Origin: Anseongella ginsenosidimutans
GTDB lineage: Bacteria; Bacteroidota; Bacteroidia; Sphingobacteriales; Sphingobacteriaceae
Reading direction: 5' to 3'
DNA length: 64,000 bases
Assembly: GCF_008033235.1 (NCBI RefSeq)
Contig: NZ_CP042432.1
Coordinates: 1,922,001 to 1,986,000 of the forward strand
Shown here: piece after piece, positions 41,984 to 49,599 of the stretch
Layout of the letters: every line of letters starts with the position of its first letter
How positions within the stretch are numbered: the stretch's first letter is position 1
Notes under the pieces: generated by a model
The model's database searches: none
Told to the model about the DNA's origin: nothing
What the model saw: the letters and a program-made list of their open reading frames with translations, nothing else
Translations under genes and position numbers: made by a program

Positions 41984-42002
41984 ATCCCTGTGTTCCTAAA
42001 AT

Positions 42003-42037
42003 AAAAAAGGCTGACCCCACGGGGCCGGCCTTTTTTT
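42003..42037 (+). terminator. Terminator of the rpoBC operon
   Basis: AAAAAGGC pairs with GCCTTTTT, and inner CCCC pairs with GGGG. The element ends in seven T (42031-42037). Confidence 0.88.
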
Positions 42038-42096
42038 ATTTCCTGCCCGGACAAGTCAAAATTTTGTTATTTTTAACGAAATGTAAACACAATACC

Positions 42097-42408
42097 ATGG
42101 AAGAGAAAAACGAGACCCAGTTGAATATCGAGTTAACTGAAGAGGTAGCTGAAGGCGTTTATTCCAATCTTGCTATTATTACGCATTCCACTTCGGAGTT
42201 CGTCATTGATTTTATAAGGGTAATGCCCGGGGTTCCGAAGGCCAAAGTGAAGTCAAGAATCGTTCTTACCCCTGAACATGCCAAGCGCCTCCTGGGAGCC
42301 CTGAACGATAATATCCAGAAATACGAAGCCCTGAACGGGAAAATTGAAGTAAAGGAAGGGCCTCCTACCATACCCATGAACTTTGGAGGGCCGGTCGCGC
42401 AGGCTTGA
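42097..42408 (+). CDS. DUF3467 protein
   Basis: This 103-residue protein of unknown function has the family core VYSNLAIITHSTSEFVIDF, in part, and VKSRIVLTPEHAKRLLGAL, in part. In Bacteroidota it commonly follows rpoC. The open frame extends to TTG 42064, but conserved sequence begins after ATG 42097 (MEEKNETQLNIEL). It has no signal peptide and is probably cytoplasmic. Confidence 0.88.
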   Translation: MEEKNETQLNIELTEEVAEGVYSNLAIITHSTSEFVIDFIRVMPGVPKAKVKSRIVLTPEHAKRLLGALNDNIQKYEALNGKIEVKEGPPTIPMNFGGPVAQA

Positions 42409-42450
42409 TTTTGGGCCGGGTGACCTTTAGCGAATGAGTGTTCCCTCCAC

Positions 42451-42556
42451 GCGCAGCGGGCTATTTTTGTGCCCGGACTCGCTCAGGCGATTCTTGCGCA
42501 GCGGCGCAAGAATCAACATCGCTCGCTCCGGGCACGAAAATAGCGGGCTGCGCTGG
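42451..42556. repeat. REP-like palindrome, copy 1
   Basis: This is a 106-bp imperfect palindrome. Outer arms GCGCAGC...CTATTTT and AAAATAG...GCTGCGC match except for a short middle. The next layer is GTGCCCGGA with TCCGGGCAC. The core is the perfect GATTCTTGCGC (42489-42499) and GCGCAAGAATC (42504-42514). Confidence 0.85.
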
Positions 42557-42833
42557 CCCGCGCACATTTAGGCAGCACTCAACCCACCTCAGATTATCCT
42601 TGCGCCCGTTGAAGTAAGCGCATCGGGCCGCTCTCGCCCAAACTAAACCGTCCTCATGGATTCGAAAGTATGAGAATTAACCGAGTCAAACGGATAAGCC
42701 CCCGGCCTTTGTTTTTTTAACAGACCCGTGTTTCGGGGTTGCGGAGAGAGGCGGCCCAGCGCTTGATTAGCCTGGTCGTATTTTTGAACGGATTCGTGTG
42801 CAGGGGTGGGGGAGGCGGCCCAGGGCTTGATTG

Positions 42834-42900
42834 CGTCCGCAGCGAGCGATGTTGATTCTTGCGGCCCCCGCAAGAATCGCCTGAGCGAGTCCGGGCACAA
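42834..42900. repeat. REP-like palindrome, copy 2, inverted
   Basis: It matches the reverse complement of copy 1: GCGAGCGATGTTGATTCTTGCG (in two parts) and CGCCTGAGCGAGTCCGGGCAC (in two parts) appear in the expected order. Its core, GATTCTTGCGG (42854-42864) with CCGCAAGAATC (42868-42878), is again perfect. The outer AT layer of copy 1 is missing. Confidence 0.82.
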
Positions 42901-42926
42901 TCAACCCCCGCCGCCGCGCGCCGGCC

Positions 42927-43829
42927 TTACGCGCCGCTTGCAACCAGCAAAGGAATCTTCGAAAAGTCCCCGGCCCGAACCCAGATGACTTCCGGATCCC
43001 GTTTCAACCAGGTGACCTGCCTTTTTGCAAAGCGCCGGGTATTCCGCTTGATAAGTTCAACGGCTTCTTCCAATGAGATATGGCCATCGAAATATTCAAA
43101 CAATTCGGCATACCCTACGGTCTCCAGGGTTTTCAGATGCCGGTAAGGATAGACCTTCCTGGCTTCCTCTACCAAGCCAGCGGACAGCATCGCATCTACC
43201 CTTGCATTGATCCGTTCGTACAGCAGGGAACGTTCAAGGTCAATGGCAAATTTCTGGATACGGAAGGGGCGGGGTTTGGCATTTTCTTTCAGGAAGGAAG
43301 AATACGGCTTTCCGCTCGAAATGAATACTTCCAGCGCCCTGATCACGCGCTGGGGATTGTTCAGGTCGATCTTTTCATAGTAAACGGGGTCCGCTTCGCG
43401 GAGCATTTCCTGCAGGGGGTGCAGGCCTTCCTCCCGGTGCTTCTGATTGAGCGCCTCTCTTGTTCCGGGGTTTACCCGGGGCAGCTCATCCAGGCCGCGG
43501 CAAACCGCATCGATGAACAAGCCCGAGCCGCCTGTGAGAATCAGCTGGTCGTGTACCTTAAAAAGCCGGGAAATGAGTTCCAGGGCTTCGGCCTCGAAAC
43601 GGCCGGCGTTTAATTCCTCAAAAACGCTCCTGGATGCGATAAAATGATGGGGAGCGGCAGCTAGTTCGGTAGCGGAAGGTTGGGCAGTTCCAATTGGCAG
43701 TTCCCGGTAAAATTGCCGGGAGTCGGCGGAAATTATTTCGGTTTGATAGTGCCTGGCCAGCTCAATTGACAGGGCTGTTTTCCCCGATGCGGTGGGGCCC
43801 GAAATGACGATCAGTATTTTGGAACTCAA
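42927..43829 (-). CDS. miaA: tRNA dimethylallyltransferase
   Basis: MiaA adds the isopentenyl group to A37 of tRNAs that read UNN codons. The 300-residue protein has the P-loop GPTASGKTALS (11-21), the DSRQFYRELPIGTAQPS segment, GGSGLFIDAV, and the C-terminal RRFAKRQVTWLKRD. Length is standard. It lies 10 bp downstream of the acidic-tail gene on the same strand and ends at the REP-like region. Confidence 0.96.
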   Translation of the reverse strand: MSSKILIVISGPTASGKTALSIELARHYQTEIISADSRQFYRELPIGTAQPSATELAAAPHHFIASRSVFEELNAGRFEAEALELISRLFKVHDQLILTGGSGLFIDAVCRGLDELPRVNPGTREALNQKHREEGLHPLQEMLREADPVYYEKIDLNNPQRVIRALEVFISSGKPYSSFLKENAKPRPFRIQKFAIDLERSLLYERINARVDAMLSAGLVEEARKVYPYRHLKTLETVGYAELFEYFDGHISLEEAVELIKRNTRRFAKRQVTWLKRDPEVIWVRAGDFSKIPLLVASGA

Positions 43830-43838
43830 GGCATACGG

Positions 43839-44447
43839 CTAATAATCCTCTTCGTTATCTTCGAAGCCGATATCGTCTCCTTCCGCACCTTCGAATTCAT
43901 CGTTATGTTCATCCGCTTCGGTTTCGTGTTCGTCCTGGTCTATGCCGAATTCTTCCAGGTCCATCTTGTTTTCGTCATCCGGTCCCAGGTCATCTTCTTC
44001 GAACTCATCACCTGGCGCCGGCGGCGCGGTAGTGACTATGAACTGTTTTGGCGCTTCCCCGGAGGATTTTACGCAATGGGGGTACGTGATTTTTGGATCG
44101 GCTTCAATCATAATGCGGATTAATTCCACCTGGAAGTCAAGCGGCTGTTCAAAATTAAAGATATAGTAAAATTTCTGATGAGGGTCATCGATAAACTTAC
44201 TCAGTTTCGTGTCCTTCATCAGGTTCACACCTGCCGCTTTCTTTTTTTCACTGGGAAAAAGAGCTATTTCTTCTCCTTTATGCCATTGATCATTACTCAC
44301 ATAAAAAGAAGAAGCGTACTCTGCTTTATAGCCAATGGCCTGATGAATAGCATAGTGCAAATCTTCAAATGTCTGGTTGGACCGGATATCAATGTCCCGG
44401 AATCCATCATAATCCTCAAAAGCAACTCTAAAACGGTAAACAGCCAT
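43839..44447 (-). CDS. PRiA4 ORF-3-like (IS1096 passenger TnpR-like) domain protein with acidic tail
   Basis: The first 125 or so residues match the small alpha/beta domain named after plasmid pRiA4b ORF-3: YRFRVAFEDYDGFRDIDIRS, in part, then LHYAIHQAIGY, and the tail of the domain YYIFNFEQPLDFQVELI. The last 60 residues are nearly all Asp and Glu. The name refers to an IS passenger, but nothing mobile is visible here. I chose ATG 44447 (202 residues) over the TTG 21 bp upstream. It precedes miaA by 10 bp and is probably co-transcribed. The function is unknown. Confidence 0.75.
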   Translation of the reverse strand: MAVYRFRVAFEDYDGFRDIDIRSNQTFEDLHYAIHQAIGYKAEYASSFYVSNDQWHKGEEIALFPSEKKKAAGVNLMKDTKLSKFIDDPHQKFYYIFNFEQPLDFQVELIRIMIEADPKITYPHCVKSSGEAPKQFIVTTAPPAPGDEFEEDDLGPDDENKMDLEEFGIDQDEHETEADEHNDEFEGAEGDDIGFEDNEEDY

Positions 44448-44507
44448 GTTTTTTGCTGATTTTTGCAAAAATAGAAAAAGATTGCTTATTTGCGTAAATA
44501 CGGAAAA

Positions 44508-45197
44508 ATGAATCGAATCGATCGCTTGTTTGGAATTTTGATCTTACTGCAATCCAAGAAGCATGCCAGCGTTGAGTGGATAGCAGGTAAATTCCGGATC
44601 AGCGAGCGCACCGTTTACCGCGACCTGAAAGCGCTTACTGAACTGGGCATCCCCCTTAGCTTTGAGCCCTACAAAGGATATTGTATTGTCCAGGGATACT
44701 TCCTGCCCCCAGTTTCCTTTAGCTCCGAAGAAGCAAACGCCCTGCTCCTCATGGAAACGGTAGCCTCCGGGTTTGCCGATAAGTCTATCAGAGAGCATTA
44801 TACCAATGCCCTGAATAAAGTAAAGGCAGTTTTAAGGACCTCCCAAAAGGATAAGCTGGAGATACTTGCCGGGCAGATAAAAATACAGTTGCCGGCTTCC
44901 TACCAGCATGACTTTGAATATCTCTCGGAACTGCAGGAAGCGATTTCTTCCAGGGAGATCATTGAGATTGATTATAAGAATACCAGAGAGGAACAAAGCA
45001 AAAGGCAGGCGGAACCTCTCGGCCTTATCTTTTACGCCTTTAACTGGCACCTGGTTGCCTGGTGCCATCTCCGTTCGGGCTACCGGGATTTCAGGGTTTC
45101 CCGCATACTGAAAGTGAGTAAAACCGGACTTCCATTCAGGAAAACCGATCATATAGACCTTAACGATTACATGAAGACCTTACCGGTAGATTTTTGA
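44508..45197 (+). CDS. YafY-type WYL-domain transcriptional regulator
   Basis: The protein is 229 residues from ATG 44508. It has an N-terminal winged HTH (RIDRLFGILILLQSKKHASV, in part; RISERTVYRDLKALTELGIP, in part) and a WYL domain at about 130-215. The WYL domain appears as the IEIDYKN segment and LGLIFYAFNWHLVAWCHLR, in part, where family W/Y/L positions are partly changed. WYL domains sense ligands, often nucleic acid. The open frame starts at TTG 44490, but ATG fits the HTH N-terminus better. The target is unknown; it is divergent from the PRiA4-like gene. Confidence 0.87.
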   Translation: MNRIDRLFGILILLQSKKHASVEWIAGKFRISERTVYRDLKALTELGIPLSFEPYKGYCIVQGYFLPPVSFSSEEANALLLMETVASGFADKSIREHYTNALNKVKAVLRTSQKDKLEILAGQIKIQLPASYQHDFEYLSELQEAISSREIIEIDYKNTREEQSKRQAEPLGLIFYAFNWHLVAWCHLRSGYRDFRVSRILKVSKTGLPFRKTDHIDLNDYMKTLPVDF

Positions 45198-45228
45198 TCC
45201 TTCAGGATACTGTTTCCGCAAGCGGGAT

Positions 45229-46632
45229 TCAGCCTGCCGCTGTTAAGCCCATTTCCCCGCCTATTTGACGTAACAAAGCCAGCGCCTCTTCCCGGTTATT
45301 GCGAATGTCGCCGTCAAGAATGGCTTCGCGAATCCTGTTTTTCAGAATGCCCACTTCCCGGCCCTCTTTCAGCCCGAATAATTCCATGATATCATGGCCG
45401 CTAACCGGGGGCTGCCAGTTGCGCATACGGTCCCTTTCTTCCACGTTCACCAGTTTTTGCTTTACGAGTTCAAAGTTTTGCTTGTACTTCTTTATTTTGT
45501 ACTCGTTTTTGGTGGTGATGTCGGCATTGCAAAGGGTCATCAGGGAATCAATGTCATCACCGGCGTCATACAGCAGCCTGCGTACCGCTGAATCGGTCAC
45601 TATTTCCTGTGCCAGTACTATCGGGCGGAGGTGCAGCGCGACCATTTTCTGCACAAATTTCATTTTTTCATCCTGCGGAAGGCGCAGCTGCCGGAAAATT
45701 TTAGGCACCATGCGGGCGCCCCGGTCTTCGTGTCCGTGGAAGGTCCATCCGGCCCTGGGATCAAAACGCTTGGTAGCCGGTTTGGCAATATCATGTAGAA
45801 TGGCGGCCCAGCGCAGCCAGAGGTCGGTCGTATGTTCCGAGATATTATCAAGTACCTCCAGCGTATGATAGAAATTATCCTTATGCGATTTTCCTTTGAT
45901 CGTTTCCACTCCCTGGAGCGCAGCCATCTGGGGAAAGATGAGCTGCAGCAGGCCGGTGTCGAATAAATGCCGGAAGCCGATGGACGGCCGGTCTGCAAGA
46001 ATGATCTTATTCAGCTCGTCCGTAATCCGTTCCTGGGAAACAATACGAATGCGTTCACGCTGGCTCCTGATGGCTTCCAGCGAATGTTCCTCAATCCTGA
46101 AGTCCAGTTGTGCGGAAAAACGTATGGCGCGCATCATCCGCAAGGGGTCGTCTGAATAGGTTGTTTCAGGATTAAGCGGCGTACGAATGATCCTGGCCTT
46201 CAAGTCGTCCATTCCTCCGAAAGGATCGACTACTTCTCCGAAATAAGGCCCGTTCAGGCCAATGGCCATGGCGTTTATACTAAAATCACGTCGCTTCTGA
46301 TCGTCTTCCAGGTTTCCGTCTTCCACAATAGGCTTGCGGGAATCATTCCGGTAGGATTCTTTCCGGGCGCCAACGAATTCCACTTCCAGGTCCTGGTAGC
46401 GCAGCATGGCAGTACCAAAATTCTTAAATACCGCCACCTTGCTGCCCGTCTTTTCTCCCACCTCCCGTGCGAAAGCAATGCCATTGCCAACGACCAGGAT
46501 ATCCACATCTTTGGAAGGACGCCCCAGGAACAGATCCCGGACGAAGCCGCCTATTACATAAACTTCCTGACCGGTTTCTGCTGCTGTTTCCGCGATAATA
46601 GCAAATACGGGATGTGAGAGGTGTTGCTGCAT
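45229..46632 (-). CDS. cca: CCA tRNA nucleotidyltransferase / poly(A) polymerase family with HD domain
   Basis: The enzyme adds or repairs the 3' CCA of tRNA. None of the five tRNA genes in this window encodes CCA, so such activity is needed. The 467-residue protein has the nucleotidyltransferase signature IGGFVRDLFLGRPSKDVDIL, in part, with Asp42 and Asp44. The RRDFSINAMAI motif and the RNA-binding helical region follow. An HD domain near residue 275 contains WAAILHDIAKPATK. It is the last gene of the dapD-GT9-tsaC-cca run. Confidence 0.92.
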   Translation of the reverse strand: MQQHLSHPVFAIIAETAAETGQEVYVIGGFVRDLFLGRPSKDVDILVVGNGIAFAREVGEKTGSKVAVFKNFGTAMLRYQDLEVEFVGARKESYRNDSRKPIVEDGNLEDDQKRRDFSINAMAIGLNGPYFGEVVDPFGGMDDLKARIIRTPLNPETTYSDDPLRMMRAIRFSAQLDFRIEEHSLEAIRSQRERIRIVSQERITDELNKIILADRPSIGFRHLFDTGLLQLIFPQMAALQGVETIKGKSHKDNFYHTLEVLDNISEHTTDLWLRWAAILHDIAKPATKRFDPRAGWTFHGHEDRGARMVPKIFRQLRLPQDEKMKFVQKMVALHLRPIVLAQEIVTDSAVRRLLYDAGDDIDSLMTLCNADITTKNEYKIKKYKQNFELVKQKLVNVEERDRMRNWQPPVSGHDIMELFGLKEGREVGILKNRIREAILDGDIRNNREEALALLRQIGGEMGLTAAG

Positions 46633-46672
46633 CCAGGCAAAAATAAGAAACCCCGCAAATATTCCTGCCCGT

Positions 46673-47257
46673 TTATTTACGGATCAGGGAATATTCGCCT
46701 CCCGGGCCGAGCCGGATGATTGTGGAGGGCCGGGGGGTTCCGGGTGTGGCCTCCTTTGCGGGGACCACGTAATCCACGCCTTTTATAAGTATTTCATCCA
46801 CCTCCTCAAAGATCGCGGGCGCCGGCTGGCCGCTGAGGTTGGCCGAAGTGGAAACAATAGGATGTCGAAATTTTTCCAGGAGTTTACGGCAGAAAGAAGG
46901 CTGCCGCACAATCCTGATCCCTACGCTGCCGTCCTCGTTAATGACGCTGGACGCCAGGCGCCGGGCGCCGGGAAAGATGATGGTCAGCGGTTTCTCCGCA
47001 TATTCGATCAAGTCATAAGCTACTCCGGGGACATCCCGGACGTACTGCTCCAGCTTATAATCGGCGTCGAGCAGTACGATAAAGCTTTTCCCTGCCGGCC
47101 GCTGCTTCAGCTGGATCAGCTTTTCAACGGCCTCTTCGTTGGTCGCGTCACAACTCAGTCCCCAGACCGTATCAGTAGGGGTGAGCAGGATGCCTCCGTT
47201 TTTCAGAACCTCCAGTGCCCGGTTCAATGCCTCCTGTGTAGGGCTTAATCCTTTCAT
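46673..47257 (-). CDS. tsaC: Threonylcarbamoyl-AMP synthase (Sua5/YrdC family)
   Basis: It makes L-threonylcarbamoyladenylate for t6A37 of ANN-decoding tRNAs. The protein is 194 residues from ATG 47257. It contains GGILLTPTDTVWGLSCDATN, in part, KQRPAGKSFIVLL and HPIVSTSANLSGQPAP. The longer frame to 47302 lies inside the upstream gene; the ATG that forms an ATGA overlap with that gene's stop is the better start. Only the YrdC domain is present; the Sua5 C-terminal domain is absent. Confidence 0.92.
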   Translation of the reverse strand: MKGLSPTQEALNRALEVLKNGGILLTPTDTVWGLSCDATNEEAVEKLIQLKQRPAGKSFIVLLDADYKLEQYVRDVPGVAYDLIEYAEKPLTIIFPGARRLASSVINEDGSVGIRIVRQPSFCRKLLEKFRHPIVSTSANLSGQPAPAIFEEVDEILIKGVDYVVPAKEATPGTPRPSTIIRLGPGGEYSLIRK

Positions 47258-48303
47258 GGCATGGTATTTAATAATTGCATCGGATCTATAAGACGTGCGC
47301 ATTTAAAATGCCCTTCCGGGCATTCGCGGTAACCGTGCAGGCCGCAGGGCCGGCAATAAAGCGGCTCTGCCAGCTGGACAATATGTGAATTAGCGGATAG
47401 CGGTCCGTAGCCAAATGCCGGAACCGTGGAACAGTAAACCGCTGTCACCGGGGCATTCATTGCCGAACAAAGATGCATCGGGGCAGAATCGTTCACATAA
47501 TTCATTACCGCGTCTTTTAACAGGGCGGCAGACTGAAGAAAGCTCAGCTGCCCGCAAAGGTTTCGCACGCTTTCCCGGCGGGTAAGCTGACGCAGGTCTT
47601 CACACAGGGCGGCATCCCCGCTTCCCCCCAACAGGTAAACCGGCAATTTCGGCGGAAGCAATTGGATGAATTCTATCCATTTATCAAGGGGAAATTGCTT
47701 GGTAAACCAAACAGAGGTGGGGGCAATGCAAATATAGGCGGAGCCTTTAAACGGCGCCACCGCATCAAAATCGGCATCAGAGGGATACAGCCGCGGCATT
47801 TCCGGTTCAAAGTCCGTAAAGCTTTTGACCAGGTCCAGGTTTCGCTCCACTTCATGTTTCGCATCTTCTCCGGTTCCGAAAACATGCTTTACCTTTTTTG
47901 TGAAAAGAAACGAAAGCGGGTTTTTATTGAATCCAATGCTGCGGCTGGCTCCGGAGAAAGCCGTTAATGCCCCCGTCGCGGCAAATCGCTGCAGGTTAAT
48001 AACGGCGCTGTACTTTTTTCTGCGTATTTCACGAGAAAGGGAAAGCAAATTTTTGTATTTACCGGCTCCCTTTTCCCAGATCAGTACTTCGTTAAGAAAA
48101 GGATGGCCTTTTAATAACCCTTCATTTCCCTTCCGAAGCAGGAAATCTATCCGTGAATCAGGAAAATGCCTGTGTAGCTTTTCGATCAATACCGTAGCCA
48201 GGACAACGTCCCCTATGAACGCTGTTTGAATGATCAGGAAGCTTTTGCCAGCCTCCCGGCTTTTCGCCCGCCCGGTATTTTTTTCGATGATCCCGTTTAA
48301 CAC
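47254..48303 (-). CDS. Glycosyltransferase family 9, heptosyltransferase-like
   Basis: GT9 enzymes transfer heptose or related sugars to the LPS inner core on the cytoplasmic side. The 349-residue protein has the N-terminal FLIIQTAFIGDVVLATVLIE, in part, and the acceptor-side region. The donor-site motifs are ICIAPTSVWFTKQFPLDKW, in part, and NDSAPMHLCSAMNAPVTAVY, in part. Four cysteines near the C-terminus (CRPCGLHGYRECPEGHFKC, in part) are typical of this subfamily. The exact sugar is unknown. The stop overlaps the tsaC start. Confidence 0.88.
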   Translation of the reverse strand: MLNGIIEKNTGRAKSREAGKSFLIIQTAFIGDVVLATVLIEKLHRHFPDSRIDFLLRKGNEGLLKGHPFLNEVLIWEKGAGKYKNLLSLSREIRRKKYSAVINLQRFAATGALTAFSGASRSIGFNKNPLSFLFTKKVKHVFGTGEDAKHEVERNLDLVKSFTDFEPEMPRLYPSDADFDAVAPFKGSAYICIAPTSVWFTKQFPLDKWIEFIQLLPPKLPVYLLGGSGDAALCEDLRQLTRRESVRNLCGQLSFLQSAALLKDAVMNYVNDSAPMHLCSAMNAPVTAVYCSTVPAFGYGPLSANSHIVQLAEPLYCRPCGLHGYRECPEGHFKCARLIDPMQLLNTMP

Positions 48304-48312
48304 GTTAACAGC

Positions 48313-49131
48313 TTAGACAGCTACATTATATTCCCTGAGCGCATCGTTAAGGGAAGTTTTAAGATCTGTTGACGCTTTTCTGCGGCCAATGATCAGGGCG
48401 CAGGGAACCTGGAATTCCCCGGCCGGGAATTTTTTGGTATAGCTGCCGGGAATAACCACGGACCGTTCGGGAACCACTCCCTTGTATTCCACCGGTTCAT
48501 CTCCCGTCACGTCTATGATCTTCGTCGAAGCTGTCAGTACAACATTAGCACCCAGAACCGCTTCTTTTTCCACCTTAACCCCCTCAACCACAATGCAGCG
48601 TGAGCCGATAAAGGCGCCGTCTTCAACGATCACCGGGGCAGCTTGTACAGGTTCCAGCACACCGCCTATCCCAACACCTCCGCTAAGGTGTACATTTTTT
48701 CCGATCTGCGCACAGGAGCCGACCGTAGCCCAGGTATCCACCATGGTGCCTTCATCCACATAAGCCCCGATATTTACATAAGAAGGCATCATAATAACCC
48801 CCTTGGCAAGGAATGCGCCATGCCTTGCAAGTCCGTGCGGCACTACGCGTACGCCCAACTCCTTAAAATTAGTTTTAAGAGGGATCTTGTCATGGAAAAC
48901 AAAAGGACCGGTTTTTATTTCCCGCATTTCCTGCGTAGGAAAGTAAAGAATGACCGCTTTTTTTACCCAATCGTTTACATGCCAGGTATTCAGCACAGGC
49001 TCCGCCACCCGCAGGTCGCCTTTATCCAGGAGGCCTATTGTTACTTCGATTGCTTCAATGACGTCCGGGTAAGTCAGCATGGAACGATCTTCCCAGGCTT
49101 TTTCAATTTTTTCTCTTAATTCTACTTTCAT
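48313..49131 (-). CDS. dapD: Tetrahydrodipicolinate N-succinyltransferase
   Basis: DapD carries out the succinylase step of diaminopimelate/lysine synthesis, needed for peptidoglycan. The 272-residue protein has an N-terminal helical domain, then a left-handed beta-helix of hexapeptide repeats with GAYVDEGTMVDTWATVGSCA, in part, and HLSGGVGIGGVLEP. The C-terminal segment is RKASTDLKTSLNDALREYNV, in part. Length is standard. It is the first gene of a four-gene run. Confidence 0.95.
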   Translation of the reverse strand: MKVELREKIEKAWEDRSMLTYPDVIEAIEVTIGLLDKGDLRVAEPVLNTWHVNDWVKKAVILYFPTQEMREIKTGPFVFHDKIPLKTNFKELGVRVVPHGLARHGAFLAKGVIMMPSYVNIGAYVDEGTMVDTWATVGSCAQIGKNVHLSGGVGIGGVLEPVQAAPVIVEDGAFIGSRCIVVEGVKVEKEAVLGANVVLTASTKIIDVTGDEPVEYKGVVPERSVVIPGSYTKKFPAGEFQVPCALIIGRRKASTDLKTSLNDALREYNVAV

Positions 49132-49172
49132 GTTGCAACTGTGAAATCAACTATACTGCAAAGAACGCATTT

Positions 49173-49203
49173 TTTGTGCAGAATTTTATAATTGGTAAAT
49201 TTG
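49173..49203 (+). promoter_or_regulatory. Promoter of the S4-domain gene, leaderless configuration
   Basis: TTTG at 49173-49176, a 19-bp spacer and TAAATTTG at 49196-49203 are a full match. The last G at about -4 puts +1 at or next to the A of ATG 49207, leaving no room for a ribosome site. Confidence 0.75.
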
Positions 49204-49206
49204 GAC

Positions 49207-49599
49207 ATGAGTGAAAAGGAGAAGTCCCGGATAGACAAATGGTTATGGGCTGTGCGTCTTTTTAAGACCAGGAGCCTCGCCAGCGAGGCATGTAAATCAG
49301 GTAAGGTAAAAATTAGCGGCAAAAGCGTAAAGCCTTCCCACGTCGTAAAGGTATCTGAAGAAATAAGTATTCAAAAAGGCGGATCAAAAAAAGTTGTCCG
49401 GGTAAAAGACCTCCTGGAAAGACGGGTAGATGCTGCAACCGCTGCCTTGTTTTTTGAAGACATCACGCCTCCGGAAGAAAATCCGGCTTTCCCTTCGGCC
49501 TTTCATACGCCCGTATTCAAACGTAACCGGGGCGCCGGCCGCCCCACCAAAAAAGAACGCCGGGAAATGGATCAGGTTCGTTCAAACGACAACTTTTAG
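49207..49599 (+). CDS. S4-domain RNA-binding protein, Hsp15/HslR-like
   Basis: Hsp15 rescues stalled 50S subunits with a peptidyl-tRNA. The protein is 130 residues. It has an S4 domain from the start (RIDKWLWAVRLFKTRSLASE, in part; GKVKISGKSVKPSHVVK) and a basic C-terminus (KRNRGAGRPTKKERREMDQ). The frame is open upstream to TTG 49192, but that lies inside the -7 element, so ATG 49207 is the start. It diverges from dapD and is followed by repeat island 2. Confidence 0.88.
   Translation: MSEKEKSRIDKWLWAVRLFKTRSLASEACKSGKVKISGKSVKPSHVVKVSEEISIQKGGSKKVVRVKDLLERRVDAATAALFFEDITPPEENPAFPSAFHTPVFKRNRGAGRPTKKERREMDQVRSNDNF

Larger units (their letters stand above)
42409..42926. other. Non-coding region with REP-like palindromes
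   Basis: No ORF of credible composition spans this 518-bp gap between DUF3467 and the end of miaA. It holds two related palindromic elements in opposite orientation (42451-42556 and 42834-42900) and a 19-bp direct repeat, GGCGGCCCAGsGCTTGATT, at 42750-42768 and 42814-42832 (18 of 19 identical). G+C is above that of the neighbours. No transposase fragment was found. Confidence 0.75.

Noticed and set aside
42643-42988. Short ORFs in the REP-like region
   Set aside because: They are made of palindromic and low-complexity bases and run into miaA in a wrong frame.
43839-44468. Mobile element suggested by the family name IS1096 passenger TnpR
   Set aside because: No recombinase motif, inverted repeats or transposase nearby; the name comes from one family member.
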